From Paracoccaceae bacterium (GTDB taxonomy: Bacteria; Pseudomonadota; Alphaproteobacteria; Rhodobacterales; Rhodobacteraceae), in assembly GCA_024742575.1 (NCBI GenBank), contig JANSYF010000020.1, positions 1 through 49,428 on the forward strand: a stretch of DNA of 49,428 nt, read 5' to 3'. Made by a program: the position numbers and the translations under genes. The notes under the pieces are model-generated. The model worked only from the letters and a program-made list of their open reading frames with translations, ran no database searches and was not told the origin of the DNA. Below, piece by piece: positions 9,740 through 18,597 of this stretch. Numbering within the stretch: position 1 is the first letter of the stretch; each line of letters opens with the position of its first letter.

Positions 9740-11880
9740 GAACGGCGGTACTCCTTGCCACTGCCGCCTGTGCTGAAGCCTGTCAGCGCGACGGTCAGGC
9801 CGAAATCTGTAGATGGTTCAAGGTTAGTGGAAGAGGCAAAGCTGCGCGAGACCGAAAAGTCCACCGCGACACATTCGTTGCGGTATTCCGCACCAACCCC
9901 TGCGTTCAAGAACTGCCCCTCGGCGATATCGTATCGCGTAGACCCTGTTGCGGTCCAATTGCGGTCGATGTTGTAGCGTCCACTGACACGCCACTGCGAT
10001 TGCGCGTCGTCTCGATCCTCAAGCGGGTCCGTTGTCAAAAGGATATAGGACGCGCCCAGCGTATACTTGTCCCGAGTGACATTGGCCCGCATTTCAGCTT
10101 TGGTGAACCGGGTCTCGTTGGTGTCGTAAAGCCCGCGCGCCAAAAGCTGTAGGCCATTTTGATGGGAAAACTGTCCAGCGACCAGCCAATCGGACGCAGA
10201 ACTGTCCTGCCCCGACGATCTTGAAAAAGCCGAGTCTTCTTCGTCGCGCCATACCCGCCCCAAGACAAGCGAAGCACGCCAACCCTCAGGGTCCTGACGC
10301 ATCCAGCGTAGGGCTGCGGCACCGATAAGGCCGCGCTCTCTGCGGTCCGCTGCAGGAAAGCGGGATAGGGACAAAAGGTTCCCCTGATCGAATTCCGTAC
10401 GGGTGCTTTCGTCGTTGGGCACGCCGGATCGTTCACCGCCGACCCAACCAACCTGCGCAATAGGTTCAATCAAAACCCGTGCTCCGGTGGATGTTTGCTT
10501 TATGAATGGCCAGCGCAGTTCAACAGACGCAGCAGGCGTGATTTCGGTGTAGTCGCCTTCGGATAGGGCGTCCTGTTTGACGATGAAATGGTCCACCCAA
10601 AGCTGCGCCAAAGCACCCGCTTGCAGTCCGCCCGGCAAGGTCCAACGGTCGCGCCAACTCAGATCCAGATTGGCACGGGCCACATCGCGCCCATCCACCA
10701 CGTTATCCTCATCTGTGCCATCAATATCTGTGTCCGAGTAGCGGTAATGACCGTGAAGCTGGAACCCCAAGCGGGCTTCGCCGCCGATGGATTTGGGAAA
10801 GTACCGTCTATTGTACCGCAGATCTGCGATGATCGTTGGTTGTGTTGCGTTGTTTTCTCCGTCGGTAAGGCTTTCGTAATGGATCAGACCAAGTGAAAAG
10901 AAACTGTCGCGTTGCGTGCGGGCTAGGGTCAGCGCGCTGTCGAGGCGGTCTTTTTTGAAGTCGCTGTTGTAATCGTTGAGGTAGGCATCGTCGCTGACCG
11001 CTTCGATGTCAAAGGACAGACGGAAATTCCGGGGCAAGGCAAACGCCCCTTCGGCGAATAGCAGGCCACGTGCCGTTTCATCGTTCAAGTTGTCCCGGCT
11101 TAGTGCGCCGTTCACGGTGATGTTGCCGTTATGGAACGCCTGCCGATAGCGTAATTCCAAAGTCCGTGTGATCGGAGACACATAAGGAGTCAGTGTCAGG
11201 TCGGCATGGTCTCCGATTGGGATGAAATACGGCAGCTTGATACCGAACCCAAGCAAGGTTGATGTCTTAAGTTCCGGAATCAGAAAGCCGCGCGCGCGGT
11301 CAAGCGTCGGGTCCGGTAGACGCATGCGGGGAATGTAGAAGACGGGAACGCCCATGATCCGAAGCTGTGCATCATCAAAATAGATTTGGCGTTCTTCTGC
11401 ATCATGCACCACGCGGCTTGCCCGGATGGCCCAAAGCGGGGGGCGGTCGCTGCCGCAAACTTGGCATGAGGTCGCGGCCACTTGACTCATGGCAGTGTAC
11501 CGCCCCTGAACCCGTGCTGCCCGAGCAGAGGCGATCTGAAGCTGTTCGTCGAGAACGAAGCGCGCGCTTTCCAGCAGCCCGTTCTGAAATCCTTGATCAA
11601 GTTCTGCCTGTGACGCCGTCAGTATGTCGCCGTTGGGTTGCGTGATCCGGATTGGGCCCTGTATCTCAAGCGTATTGGCCGCGCGATTGTAGATGATAGA
11701 AGTCGCCGTCAGGCGGGCACCATCATGCAGCGCTTCGACATTGCCGGTCGCCACCAAGGTTTCGCCACCCCGTTCCACCAGAACCTGATCCGCCAACAGC
11801 ATCACGTCGCCTGATTGCGCCTGCAGCGGGGCCGACCAAAGCATAGCCGAAAGCAGTAGGGCCAATGCGGATCGCATCAT
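9727..11880 (-). CDS. lptD: LPS-assembly outer-membrane protein LptD
   Basis: LptD is the beta-barrel that inserts lipopolysaccharide into the outer leaflet of the outer membrane. The frame extends 22 codons further upstream, but those overlap lptG. The ATG at 11880 overlaps the lptG stop (TGATG) and begins a clean signal peptide ending at LQAQ, so I use it (717 aa). An OstA/LptA-like N-terminal domain (about 25-150) is followed by a long barrel region rich in alternating strands. Cysteines lie in SCQVCGS and near the C-terminus (NECVAV, RRSCSY). It is encoded with lptF, lptG and surA, all serving the same pathway. Confidence 0.94.
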   Translation of the reverse strand: MMRSALALLLSAMLWSAPLQAQSGDVMLLADQVLVERGGETLVATGNVEALHDGARLTATSIIYNRAANTLEIQGPIRITQPNGDILTASQAELDQGFQNGLLESARFVLDEQLQIASARAARVQGRYTAMSQVAATSCQVCGSDRPPLWAIRASRVVHDAEERQIYFDDAQLRIMGVPVFYIPRMRLPDPTLDRARGFLIPELKTSTLLGFGIKLPYFIPIGDHADLTLTPYVSPITRTLELRYRQAFHNGNITVNGALSRDNLNDETARGLLFAEGAFALPRNFRLSFDIEAVSDDAYLNDYNSDFKKDRLDSALTLARTQRDSFFSLGLIHYESLTDGENNATQPTIIADLRYNRRYFPKSIGGEARLGFQLHGHYRYSDTDIDGTDEDNVVDGRDVARANLDLSWRDRWTLPGGLQAGALAQLWVDHFIVKQDALSEGDYTEITPAASVELRWPFIKQTSTGARVLIEPIAQVGWVGGERSGVPNDESTRTEFDQGNLLSLSRFPAADRRERGLIGAAALRWMRQDPEGWRASLVLGRVWRDEEDSAFSRSSGQDSSASDWLVAGQFSHQNGLQLLARGLYDTNETRFTKAEMRANVTRDKYTLGASYILLTTDPLEDRDDAQSQWRVSGRYNIDRNWTATGSTRYDIAEGQFLNAGVGAEYRNECVAVDFSVSRSFASSTNLEPSTDFGLTVALTGFSTGGSGKEYRRSCSY

Positions 11881-12974
11881 CACCCGTCCTCCCGATGCAG
11901 GATCAATCCCAGCGCCAAAAGCACCGACGCAATCGGTGGCACCCACGCGGCGGCAAGCGGGTTCAATTGACCGTTCTCACCTAGAATTTGCGCGAAGTTA
12001 CGCACATAATATAATGAAAAACCAAGCATAACAGCCGATAAAACCGCAATCCCTGTGCCGCCCATTCTGCTATGGCGCATTGTGAATGCGGCTCCGATCA
12101 GCACCATCGAAATCAGAAACACGGGCCGCGCAAGTTCCATCTGTAGCCACACCGCATGACGCCGCGCTGAAAAGCCTGCATCCTCCAAATCAGTGATGAA
12201 TCCCTGCAACTCCCAAACCGAGATCGCCGAAGGCCGTCCGAACCGGTCCTTGATACTGTCCTCTGTCAGCGTTGATGCGACAATCAGTTCGTCATGCCAT
12301 ACCGAGTTGGTTTCCGGGTTCACCCCAGCGACAAGCGGCCAGACCTTTGCTTCCCGCAATGTCCAAGCTCCATCGTCAAGCTCCGCCTCAGCCGCCTCGA
12401 TCCTTCGAACCGGGCCGCCGCCTTCGGCATATGCCACAAACATCACGTCATACAGCACGGTTCCGTTCGCATTGGCCCGCGCCGCCCGGATCACTGTCTG
12501 CCCGCGCGGGTCCGACTGGCGCAGCCACAGCCCTTCGGCCCCAATAGACAACGCGGATGCGCCACCATTGCGATAGGTTTCGCGCAGGTCGGAATAAGCT
12601 TTGGACGTTGCTGCCACGATTGGGTTGCCCATCGCCACCGCCAGCCCACCAACCACCATTGCGACCATGATGGGCCCCACCAGTGCCGTGAGGCCAGATC
12701 GCCCCGCCGCCCGCGCCACCACCAGTTCTGACGACCGTGCCAATGCCACAAAAAGCGCGATAGAGGACAGGATCATCACTAGAGGTAGAATTTGGTACAT
12801 CCCTTCGGGTGTGTTCAGCAGCGTCAGCTTCATCACCTCACCAAAACTGACTGAATTATCCAACCGCCGGATCTGTTCAACTAGGTCCAGAAGGACTTGG
12901 AATAAAAAGAAAATCCCAAATATCGCAAGAAACGTCCAAAGGAAGCGGCGCGCAAAATACAGGTGTAGTGTCAT
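11880..12974 (-). CDS. lptG: LPS export ABC transporter permease LptG
   Basis: LptG is one of the two inner-membrane permeases that, with LptB, extract LPS from the inner membrane. The 364-residue protein has the YjgP/YjgQ layout: three membrane segments in the first 130 residues (including IFGIFFLFQVLLDLVEQIRR), a periplasmic domain of about 130 residues, and three C-terminal membrane segments. Its start overlaps the lptF stop by four bases and its stop overlaps the lptD start. Confidence 0.95.
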   Translation of the reverse strand: MTLHLYFARRFLWTFLAIFGIFFLFQVLLDLVEQIRRLDNSVSFGEVMKLTLLNTPEGMYQILPLVMILSSIALFVALARSSELVVARAAGRSGLTALVGPIMVAMVVGGLAVAMGNPIVAATSKAYSDLRETYRNGGASALSIGAEGLWLRQSDPRGQTVIRAARANANGTVLYDVMFVAYAEGGGPVRRIEAAEAELDDGAWTLREAKVWPLVAGVNPETNSVWHDELIVASTLTEDSIKDRFGRPSAISVWELQGFITDLEDAGFSARRHAVWLQMELARPVFLISMVLIGAAFTMRHSRMGGTGIAVLSAVMLGFSLYYVRNFAQILGENGQLNPLAAAWVPPIASVLLALGLILHREDG

Positions 12975-14104
12975 GCCGCCACCTCCGTCGCCCTACCGTT
13001 GCGCGATTTCCGGAACGGGCGTGACGCCAGATGCAAAACACCGACGGCCATGCCAAATCCCACAATCGAAGGAAGATAGATCAACGGCCACAGTGAGGCG
13101 TTGTTTCGCGTGGGGTCCGTGACCGCGCTTTCCACCAGTTTGATGACAACCAACAGGAAAATCGCCACCACAATCTGTCGCCCGACGCCAAAGCGGCTGA
13201 AACTGCCAGTCAACAAAGTGGAAAACCCGATCAGCGCTGCAACCAAACCAAGCAATGCCTGTTGGAACCGGCCATGCAGTTCTTCGTTGATCCGCGCCAT
13301 GGGAACATCGGTCAATTCTGCCATCGCCTCTGGCTGAGTCAGCAAATCCCACGTCGACAAATGCTTGGGCCGTAGGTTCATGTTTTGATTTTGAACGATC
13401 AGGTTGCTGATATCATATGTGAAATCTTGAAATAGCGTGGTCGAAAGGGTGCGGTTTTCGGGACGTAACGTCTGCGCGAGTCCGCTCACCATCACAAGGC
13501 GAGGGCCTTCTTCAGCTTGCACCACATAAGCGCGTTCGGCAGTGTAAGTGACTTCGCGGTCGTCCTGACGGCGGTCTGACAGGTAAACGTCGCGCAATTC
13601 GCCCTCAGGGGTAATCTCACGGATGAAAAAGGTTACGCCGGGGCCGGGATGCAGAAACGTGCCTTCGCGCAGCAGTCGCGCGCTGACCGATCCAGATATA
13701 TCGACCTCGCGTTGTTTAAGCTGCTCAACTGATGCCGGAACAAGGAAATGGGTCAGAACTGACATCATCAAGGCAACGATCAATCCAAATAGCGCAACAG
13801 GTCGAACCAACCGCCACGGGCTGTATCCGGTCGCTTGCACCACGGTCAGTTCGGAATCGCCCATCAGCCGGTTGGTGACGTAGACGGCGGCGGCAAATGA
13901 CGCCATCGGCAACACCAACGCAATCACGCCGGGCAGACTAAGTGCGGTAAACTCAAGGAAAACCCCTGCCGAATGGCCGTCAGCGATCAGTCGGTCAAAC
14001 AGCACCACGGCACGGTTCACCCAATAGACAGCGACCAGCACAAGCGCGAAGAACCCAAAGAGGACCATGAGTTGCGACAGCATATACCTGTCGAATCTTG
14101 GCAC
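12971..14104 (-). CDS. lptF: LPS export ABC transporter permease LptF
   Basis: LptF is the partner permease of LptG and heads this envelope operon. The frame is open upstream to 14215, but a GTG at 14104 is preceded by AAGGGG with six bases of spacing. That start gives MPRFDRYMLSQL, directly followed by the first membrane segment, so I use it (377 aa). The layout is again membrane segments, a periplasmic domain (about 135-270) and C-terminal membrane segments. It is divergent from pepA; the 131-base gap holds two inverted repeats. Confidence 0.93.
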   Translation of the reverse strand: MPRFDRYMLSQLMVLFGFFALVLVAVYWVNRAVVLFDRLIADGHSAGVFLEFTALSLPGVIALVLPMASFAAAVYVTNRLMGDSELTVVQATGYSPWRLVRPVALFGLIVALMMSVLTHFLVPASVEQLKQREVDISGSVSARLLREGTFLHPGPGVTFFIREITPEGELRDVYLSDRRQDDREVTYTAERAYVVQAEEGPRLVMVSGLAQTLRPENRTLSTTLFQDFTYDISNLIVQNQNMNLRPKHLSTWDLLTQPEAMAELTDVPMARINEELHGRFQQALLGLVAALIGFSTLLTGSFSRFGVGRQIVVAIFLLVVIKLVESAVTDPTRNNASLWPLIYLPSIVGFGMAVGVLHLASRPFRKSRNGRATEVAA

Positions 14105-14125
14105 GGCGAACCCCTTCACACGACA

Positions 14126-14172
14126 TAGAGTGGGCCGGGATGGCCCATACTCTAGGGTTTGAGGTAAAACCC
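14126..14172. promoter_or_regulatory. Two adjacent inverted repeats in the lptF/pepA divergent region
   Basis: The first (14126-14154) pairs TAGAGT plus GGGCC with GGCCC and ACTCTA across a short centre, with a two-base bulge. The second (14155-14172) pairs GGGTTT with AAACCC around six bases. They sit midway between divergent starts, where an operator or leader hairpins would be expected. Function is inferred only. Confidence 0.35.
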
Positions 14173-14235
14173 GCCTCTGGTCAACCGCGCGCACGGGCGC
14201 TACCCCTATATCCAAACCAACTTACGGAGCAGAAA

Positions 14236-15711
14236 ATGGCGGAACTTCGCGCACTCGCATTTGTGCCAGTCGATATCGACGCTTTGGCGACCGCGGAAGG
14301 CCGGATTGCGGTCTTCATCACACCCGATCTCAAGTTAAGCGCTGGGGCACGGCGGTTGAACCGGCTCACCAAAGGCGCGCTGGCACGCGCGACCGGGTCC
14401 GATGCGTGGGACAAGATGTCAGAAGGCAAGGCCATGACGCTGGCATGGCCAGCGGGCTTACAGGCCGAAGCGGTTGATCTGGTCAAACTGTCTCGCCGTC
14501 CCGCGCCCGAATTGGCGCGAAAAGCAGGGGCCGCATTGGCTGTTGCAGCAGGTTCTTCCACGATGACGGTGCTGGCCGAAGGCACCGCGCGGCCAGAAGA
14601 GGTTGCGTTGGGCGTCGCCCTGCGTGGTTACGGCTTTGACGATCACAAAACCAAAAAAGGCGACCCCTTTGGTACGGCCACTTTTATGTGCAACAGACCC
14701 GAAGAGGCCGAAGCGGCCGCTGCCCCGCGCATCGCCGTGGCCGAAGGTGTGCATTTCACCCGCGATCTCGTGAATGAACCTGCCAACGTGCTCACGACCA
14801 CTGAATTTGCCAAGCGGCTGGAAGCCCTGCGCGATCTGGGGGTCGAGGTCGAGGTGCTGGAAGAAAAGGCGCTCGAAAAGCTGGGCATGCGCGCGCTGCT
14901 TTGCGTCGGCCAAGGGTCGGAAAGCCCGTCCAAAGTGGTTATCATGCGCTGGAAAGGCGGCCCCAAGGGCGACGCGCCTCTGGCGCTGATCGGCAAAGGT
15001 GTGGTGTTCGACACCGGCGGCATCTCTCTCAAGCCCGCAGGTGGCATGGAAGACATGACCATGGATATGGGCGGCGCAGGTGTGGTTGCGGGCGTCATGC
15101 ATGCGGTGGCCAAGCGTAAGGCCAAGGCTAATGTCGTCGGCATGGTGGGACTCGTGGAAAACATGCCGTCGGGCAACGCTGTGCGCCCCGGTGACGTGGT
15201 CGCCTCCATGAAGGGTGACACGATTGAAGTGGTGAACACCGATGCCGAAGGCCGTCTGGTTCTATGCGATGTCATGTGGCACGCGCAAGAAACGGAAAAA
15301 CCCGCCGCTATGATCGATCTCGCCACACTGACAGGAGCTTGCATCATCGCCTTGGGGCATGAAAAAGCAGCCGTCTATTCAAACGACGAACCGCTGGTCA
15401 ACGCGTTCCTAAAGTCCGCAGAGACCGAGAAAGAAGGCGCGTGGCGGATGCCTTTGGCGCAGGCCTATGACGACCTGCTGAAATCCCCCGTGGCTGACAT
15501 GAAGAATATCGGCGGTCGTCCAGCGGGGTCCGTGACCGCAGCGCAGTTCCTCAAGCGGTTCGTCAAGGACGATATGCCGTGGATTCACCTCGACATCGCG
15601 GGTGTGGCGCATGTGAAATCCGATCTCGACCTGTCGCCCAAAGGCGCAACGGGTTGGGGCGTGCGGGCGCTGGACCGATTGATCGCGGACAAGTTCGAGG
15701 CGCAGGACTGA
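14236..15711 (+). CDS. pepA: Leucyl aminopeptidase (M17 family)
   Basis: This manganese/zinc-dependent aminopeptidase removes N-terminal residues from peptides in the cytoplasm. The M17 motifs are intact: GKGVVFDTGGISLKPAG with metal-binding Lys and Asp, the VVNTDAEGRL signature and an N-terminal regulatory domain. The frame is open from 14098, but the ATG at 14236 has GGAG six bases upstream and gives 491 aa, the family's usual size. It is followed four bases later by holC; in several Proteobacteria pepA and holC are adjacent, which supports both. Confidence 0.94.
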   Translation: MAELRALAFVPVDIDALATAEGRIAVFITPDLKLSAGARRLNRLTKGALARATGSDAWDKMSEGKAMTLAWPAGLQAEAVDLVKLSRRPAPELARKAGAALAVAAGSSTMTVLAEGTARPEEVALGVALRGYGFDDHKTKKGDPFGTATFMCNRPEEAEAAAAPRIAVAEGVHFTRDLVNEPANVLTTTEFAKRLEALRDLGVEVEVLEEKALEKLGMRALLCVGQGSESPSKVVIMRWKGGPKGDAPLALIGKGVVFDTGGISLKPAGGMEDMTMDMGGAGVVAGVMHAVAKRKAKANVVGMVGLVENMPSGNAVRPGDVVASMKGDTIEVVNTDAEGRLVLCDVMWHAQETEKPAAMIDLATLTGACIIALGHEKAAVYSNDEPLVNAFLKSAETEKEGAWRMPLAQAYDDLLKSPVADMKNIGGRPAGSVTAAQFLKRFVKDDMPWIHLDIAGVAHVKSDLDLSPKGATGWGVRALDRLIADKFEAQD

Positions 15712-15715
15712 TCCC

Positions 15716-16174
15716 ATGGGCGCGGCCTATTTCTACCACCTGACGCAAAAGCCGCTCGAGGCGACCTTGCCCATGCTTCTGGGCAAGGCGCTGGGTGCTG
15801 GTTGGCGCGTGGCGGTGCGCGGGACAGATGCCGCGCGGATGGACTGGTTGGACCAAAAACTGTGGCTGGGACCAGAAGAGGGGTTCTTGCCGCACGGCCG
15901 CGCCGGTGGACCGCATGACGCAGCACAGCCCGTGTTGCTCACCGTGGAGACAGAGGCGGCAAATGATCCGCAATGTGTCATGACCGTAGACGGGGCCGAG
16001 ATCGCGCCAGACGAGGTACAGCAGTTGGAACGGGTTTGTATCCTTTTCGATGGGAATGATCCCGCAGCCGTGGATTTGGCACGCAGTCAATGGCGCAGCC
16101 TGACTGGTGCGGGATGTGCGGCGCAATACTGGTCAGAAGAATCGGGGCGTTGGGAAAAGAAGGCTGAGGCTTGA
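15716..16174 (+). CDS. holC: DNA polymerase III chi subunit
   Basis: HolC belongs to the clamp-loader side of the replicative polymerase and contacts SSB. The 152-residue protein shows the family pattern: YFYHLTQKPLEATLPMLL at the start, the WLDQKLW motif near residue 43, LPHGRAGG near 58 and a C-terminal QW(R) region. It follows pepA after four bases with an AGGA-type site inside the end of pepA. Confidence 0.9.
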   Translation: MGAAYFYHLTQKPLEATLPMLLGKALGAGWRVAVRGTDAARMDWLDQKLWLGPEEGFLPHGRAGGPHDAAQPVLLTVETEAANDPQCVMTVDGAEIAPDEVQQLERVCILFDGNDPAAVDLARSQWRSLTGAGCAAQYWSEESGRWEKKAEA

Positions 16175-16340
16175 TTTTTGACGGGTTAACAAAAGGTTAA
16201 ACGGTCAAAGGGATTGACCCATTGTTTCGCGCGCGAAACATTGGGTCCGCTCCGGCCCTATTCGCGGTGCCCCATTGTGAGCCTTGACGCTTTGGCCTAC
16301 GCTTCGCCCTAAACCTGACCTTGAGGGAGGAGAGCAGGCC
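16175..16340. promoter_or_regulatory. Region upstream of lpd with an 18-base palindrome
   Basis: An exact palindrome TGTTTCGCGCGCGAAACA lies at 16223-16240 and extends imperfectly outward (CCCAT/TTGGG-like flanks). Downstream, TTGACG (16284-16289) and CCTAAA (16308-16313) could be a -35/-10 pair with 18-base spacing, giving a short leader before lpd. The palindrome may be an operator or the end structure of the pepA-holC transcript; there is no T-run after it. Confidence 0.35.
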
Positions 16341-17732
16341 ATGAGCAAGAGCTTCGACATGATCGTGATCGGCGCAGGCCCCGGTGGCTATGTTGCCGCC
16401 ATCCGAGGCGCACAGCTTGGGTTGAGCGTTGCGATTGTCGAACGCGAGCATCTGGGCGGCATTTGTCTGAACTGGGGCTGTATTCCGACCAAAGCCATGC
16501 TGCGCACGTCCGAAGTGTTTCACCTCATGCACCGCGCTAAGGAGTTTGGGCTCAAGGCCGACGGCATCGGTTACGATCTGGACGCCGTTGTCAAACGCTC
16601 GCGCGGGATTGCGAAGCAGTTGAACTCCGGGGTTGGGCATCTTTTGAAGAAGAACAAGGTCACCGTTGTAATGGGCGAGGCGACGATCCCCGCCAAGGGC
16701 CAGGTGCAGGTCAAGACCGACAAGGGGGTTGAAGACCTGACCGCGAAAAATATCGTCATCGCCACCGGCGCCCGTGCACGGGAACTGCCGGGGCTCGAGG
16801 CGGATGGCGACCTAGTTTGGACCTACAAACACGCTCTGGTTCCGGACCGGATGCCCAAAAAGCTTTTGGTCATAGGTTCGGGCGCGATCGGTATCGAATT
16901 CGCCAGCTTCTATAACACGCTTGGTGCCGACACGACCGTTGTTGAAGTGATGGACCGCATCCTGCCTGTCGAAGATGCCGAGATCAGCAGTTTCGCAAAG
17001 AAACAGTTTGAAAAGCAGGGCATGACCCTTCGCGAACAGGCCATGGTCAAACAATTGGATCGCGCCAAAGGCAAAGTGACCGCACATATCGAACAGGGTG
17101 GAAAGGTCACCAAGGAAGAGTTCGACACGGTGATTTCTGCCGTGGGCATCGTTGGCAATACCGAAGGATTGGGGCTTGAGTCGTTAGGGGTAAAGGTCGA
17201 CCGCACCCATGTCGTGACTGACCCGCACTGCCGCACCGGCGTCGACGGCATCTATGCTATTGGCGACATCGCCGGTGCGCCTTGGCTTGCACACAAAGCC
17301 AGCCATGAGGGTGTTATGGTGGCCGAACTGATCGCAGGCGGCCATCCGCACGCGGTTGAACCAGACAGCATCGCGGGCTGCACCTATTGCCAGCCGCAGG
17401 TTGCCAGCGTGGGTCTGACCGAGGCGCAGGCCAAGGAAAAGGGCTTTGACGTCAAAGTCGGCCGCTTCCCGTTCATCGGCAATGGCAAAGCGATTGCACT
17501 CGGGGAACCCGAGGGAATGATCAAGACGGTGTTCGATGCAAAAACCGGCGCGCTCTTGGGGGCGCATATGGTGGGCGCGGAAGTGACCGAGTTGATCCAG
17601 GGCTATGTGGTCGGACGGCAATTGGAGACCACCGAGGAAGACCTGATGCAGACGGTTTTCCCGCATCCGACCCTGTCTGAGATGATGCATGAGGCTGTGC
17701 TGGATGCCTGGGGACGGGCGATTCACTACTAG
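16341..17732 (+). CDS. lpdA: Dihydrolipoyl dehydrogenase
   Basis: This E3 flavoprotein re-oxidises dihydrolipoamide in 2-oxoacid dehydrogenase complexes or the glycine cleavage system, using FAD and NAD+. The FAD motif GAGPGG, the redox disulfide CLNWGC near residues 42-47 and the C-terminal HPTLSEMMHE, whose His-Glu pair is catalytic, are all present. I use the ATG at 16341 after GGGAGGAG (463 aa) rather than the open frame from 16284. No E1 or E2 gene is in the window; they may lie elsewhere, so which complex it serves is open. Confidence 0.94.
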   Translation: MSKSFDMIVIGAGPGGYVAAIRGAQLGLSVAIVEREHLGGICLNWGCIPTKAMLRTSEVFHLMHRAKEFGLKADGIGYDLDAVVKRSRGIAKQLNSGVGHLLKKNKVTVVMGEATIPAKGQVQVKTDKGVEDLTAKNIVIATGARARELPGLEADGDLVWTYKHALVPDRMPKKLLVIGSGAIGIEFASFYNTLGADTTVVEVMDRILPVEDAEISSFAKKQFEKQGMTLREQAMVKQLDRAKGKVTAHIEQGGKVTKEEFDTVISAVGIVGNTEGLGLESLGVKVDRTHVVTDPHCRTGVDGIYAIGDIAGAPWLAHKASHEGVMVAELIAGGHPHAVEPDSIAGCTYCQPQVASVGLTEAQAKEKGFDVKVGRFPFIGNGKAIALGEPEGMIKTVFDAKTGALLGAHMVGAEVTELIQGYVVGRQLETTEEDLMQTVFPHPTLSEMMHEAVLDAWGRAIHY

Positions 17733-17743
17733 GGCGGGGTTCA

Positions 17744-17797
17744 CAGGATTTTCGTACGAAAATCCTGCCGGGGCAGATTATTCGCACGAATAATCTG
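17744..17797. repeat. Two tandem palindromes with 2-base centres after lpd
   Basis: 17744-17767 is a perfect palindrome (arm CAGGATTTTCG, centre TA). 17774-17797 has arms CAGATTATTCG and CGAATAATCTG around CA. Both lie in the 73-base gap where lpd and an SDR gene converge. Neither has a T-run, but either RNA strand would fold. The same design occurs at 34421-34462 and 30454-30471. Confidence 0.7.
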
Positions 17798-17805
17798 TCA
17801 TGCCG

Positions 17806-18549
17806 TCAGACGTGCTGTCCGCCGTTCACTTCGATCTCGGTGCCGGTGACATACCCACTTTGGCCCGAGCACAGGAAATAGATCACATCTGCCACTTCGG
17901 ACGGTTGGCCCAGCCGCCGCATCGGCAGTTTCTCGACAATCTTGTCGGTGCCTTTGCTGAGGATACTGGTCTCGACCTCGCCCGGTGCAATCGCATTCAC
18001 GCGGACGCCCAAGGGCCCGAAATCATGCGCCATTTCCCGTGTTAATGCAGCGAGCGCTGCTTTCGACGTGGCATAGGCCGCCCCAGCAAACGGATGCACG
18101 CGCGCCCCGGCAATGGAGGTGACATTGACGATTGCGCCTTGCGCCGCAGCCAGTTCATCCTTGAGCCCGCGTCCCAGCACGACAGAGGCAAAGAAGTTGA
18201 CATGAAACACTTTCCCCCAATCGCGAAGATCGGTGTCGAGCGTGCTGAGGCGTTCCCCCTCGGGGCCTTTCGGGGAAATGCCCGCATTGTTCACAAGCGC
18301 ATCCAAACGCCCGCCATCAAGGCGTTCCTTGACGATACGCACTGCTTCCATTGTCTGTTGCGGATCGGCGAGATCAACTTGGATGTGGTTGCGTTCACCG
18401 CCGGGCCAGGGGCATTCGGACGAAAAGGCCTGTCGCGAGCAACTGATCACGCGCCAGCCTTCTGCAGCGAATTTCTTGACAGTGGCATGGCCGATGCCGC
18501 GGCTGGCGCCGGTGAGCAGCAGGGTGCGTTGGTGCGGTGTGTCTGACAT
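17806..18549 (-). CDS. SDR family NAD(P)-dependent oxidoreductase
   Basis: This is a classical short-chain dehydrogenase (247 aa) with the cofactor motif TGASRGIG, the NNAG motif, the serine in VTSIAG and the catalytic YATSK. The C-terminal GYVTGTEIEVNGG is typical of FabG-like members, which reduce 3-oxoacyl thioesters, but the substrate is not predictable from motifs. It is the last gene of a minus-strand group (alpha/beta hydrolase, 78-residue protein, HD protein, SDR). Confidence 0.88.
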   Translation of the reverse strand: MSDTPHQRTLLLTGASRGIGHATVKKFAAEGWRVISCSRQAFSSECPWPGGERNHIQVDLADPQQTMEAVRIVKERLDGGRLDALVNNAGISPKGPEGERLSTLDTDLRDWGKVFHVNFFASVVLGRGLKDELAAAQGAIVNVTSIAGARVHPFAGAAYATSKAALAALTREMAHDFGPLGVRVNAIAPGEVETSILSKGTDKIVEKLPMRRLGQPSEVADVIYFLCSGQSGYVTGTEIEVNGGQHV

Positions 18550-18597
18550 GAGTGTACCCTAGGGGATGTTGTGCTGCGGCGCGAGGACCAAAGCGTG

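Noticed and set aside
11881-11946. Upstream extension of lptD
   Set aside because: It precedes the signal peptide and lies in the end of lptG; the ATG at 11880 forms a normal TGATG junction.
14105-14215. Upstream extension of lptF
   Set aside because: The added residues are not LptF-like, and a strong AAGGGG site points to the GTG at 14104.
14098-14235. Upstream extension of pepA
   Set aside because: It would overlap the lptF start and both inverted repeats; the ATG at 14236 has its own ribosome binding site and gives the normal length.
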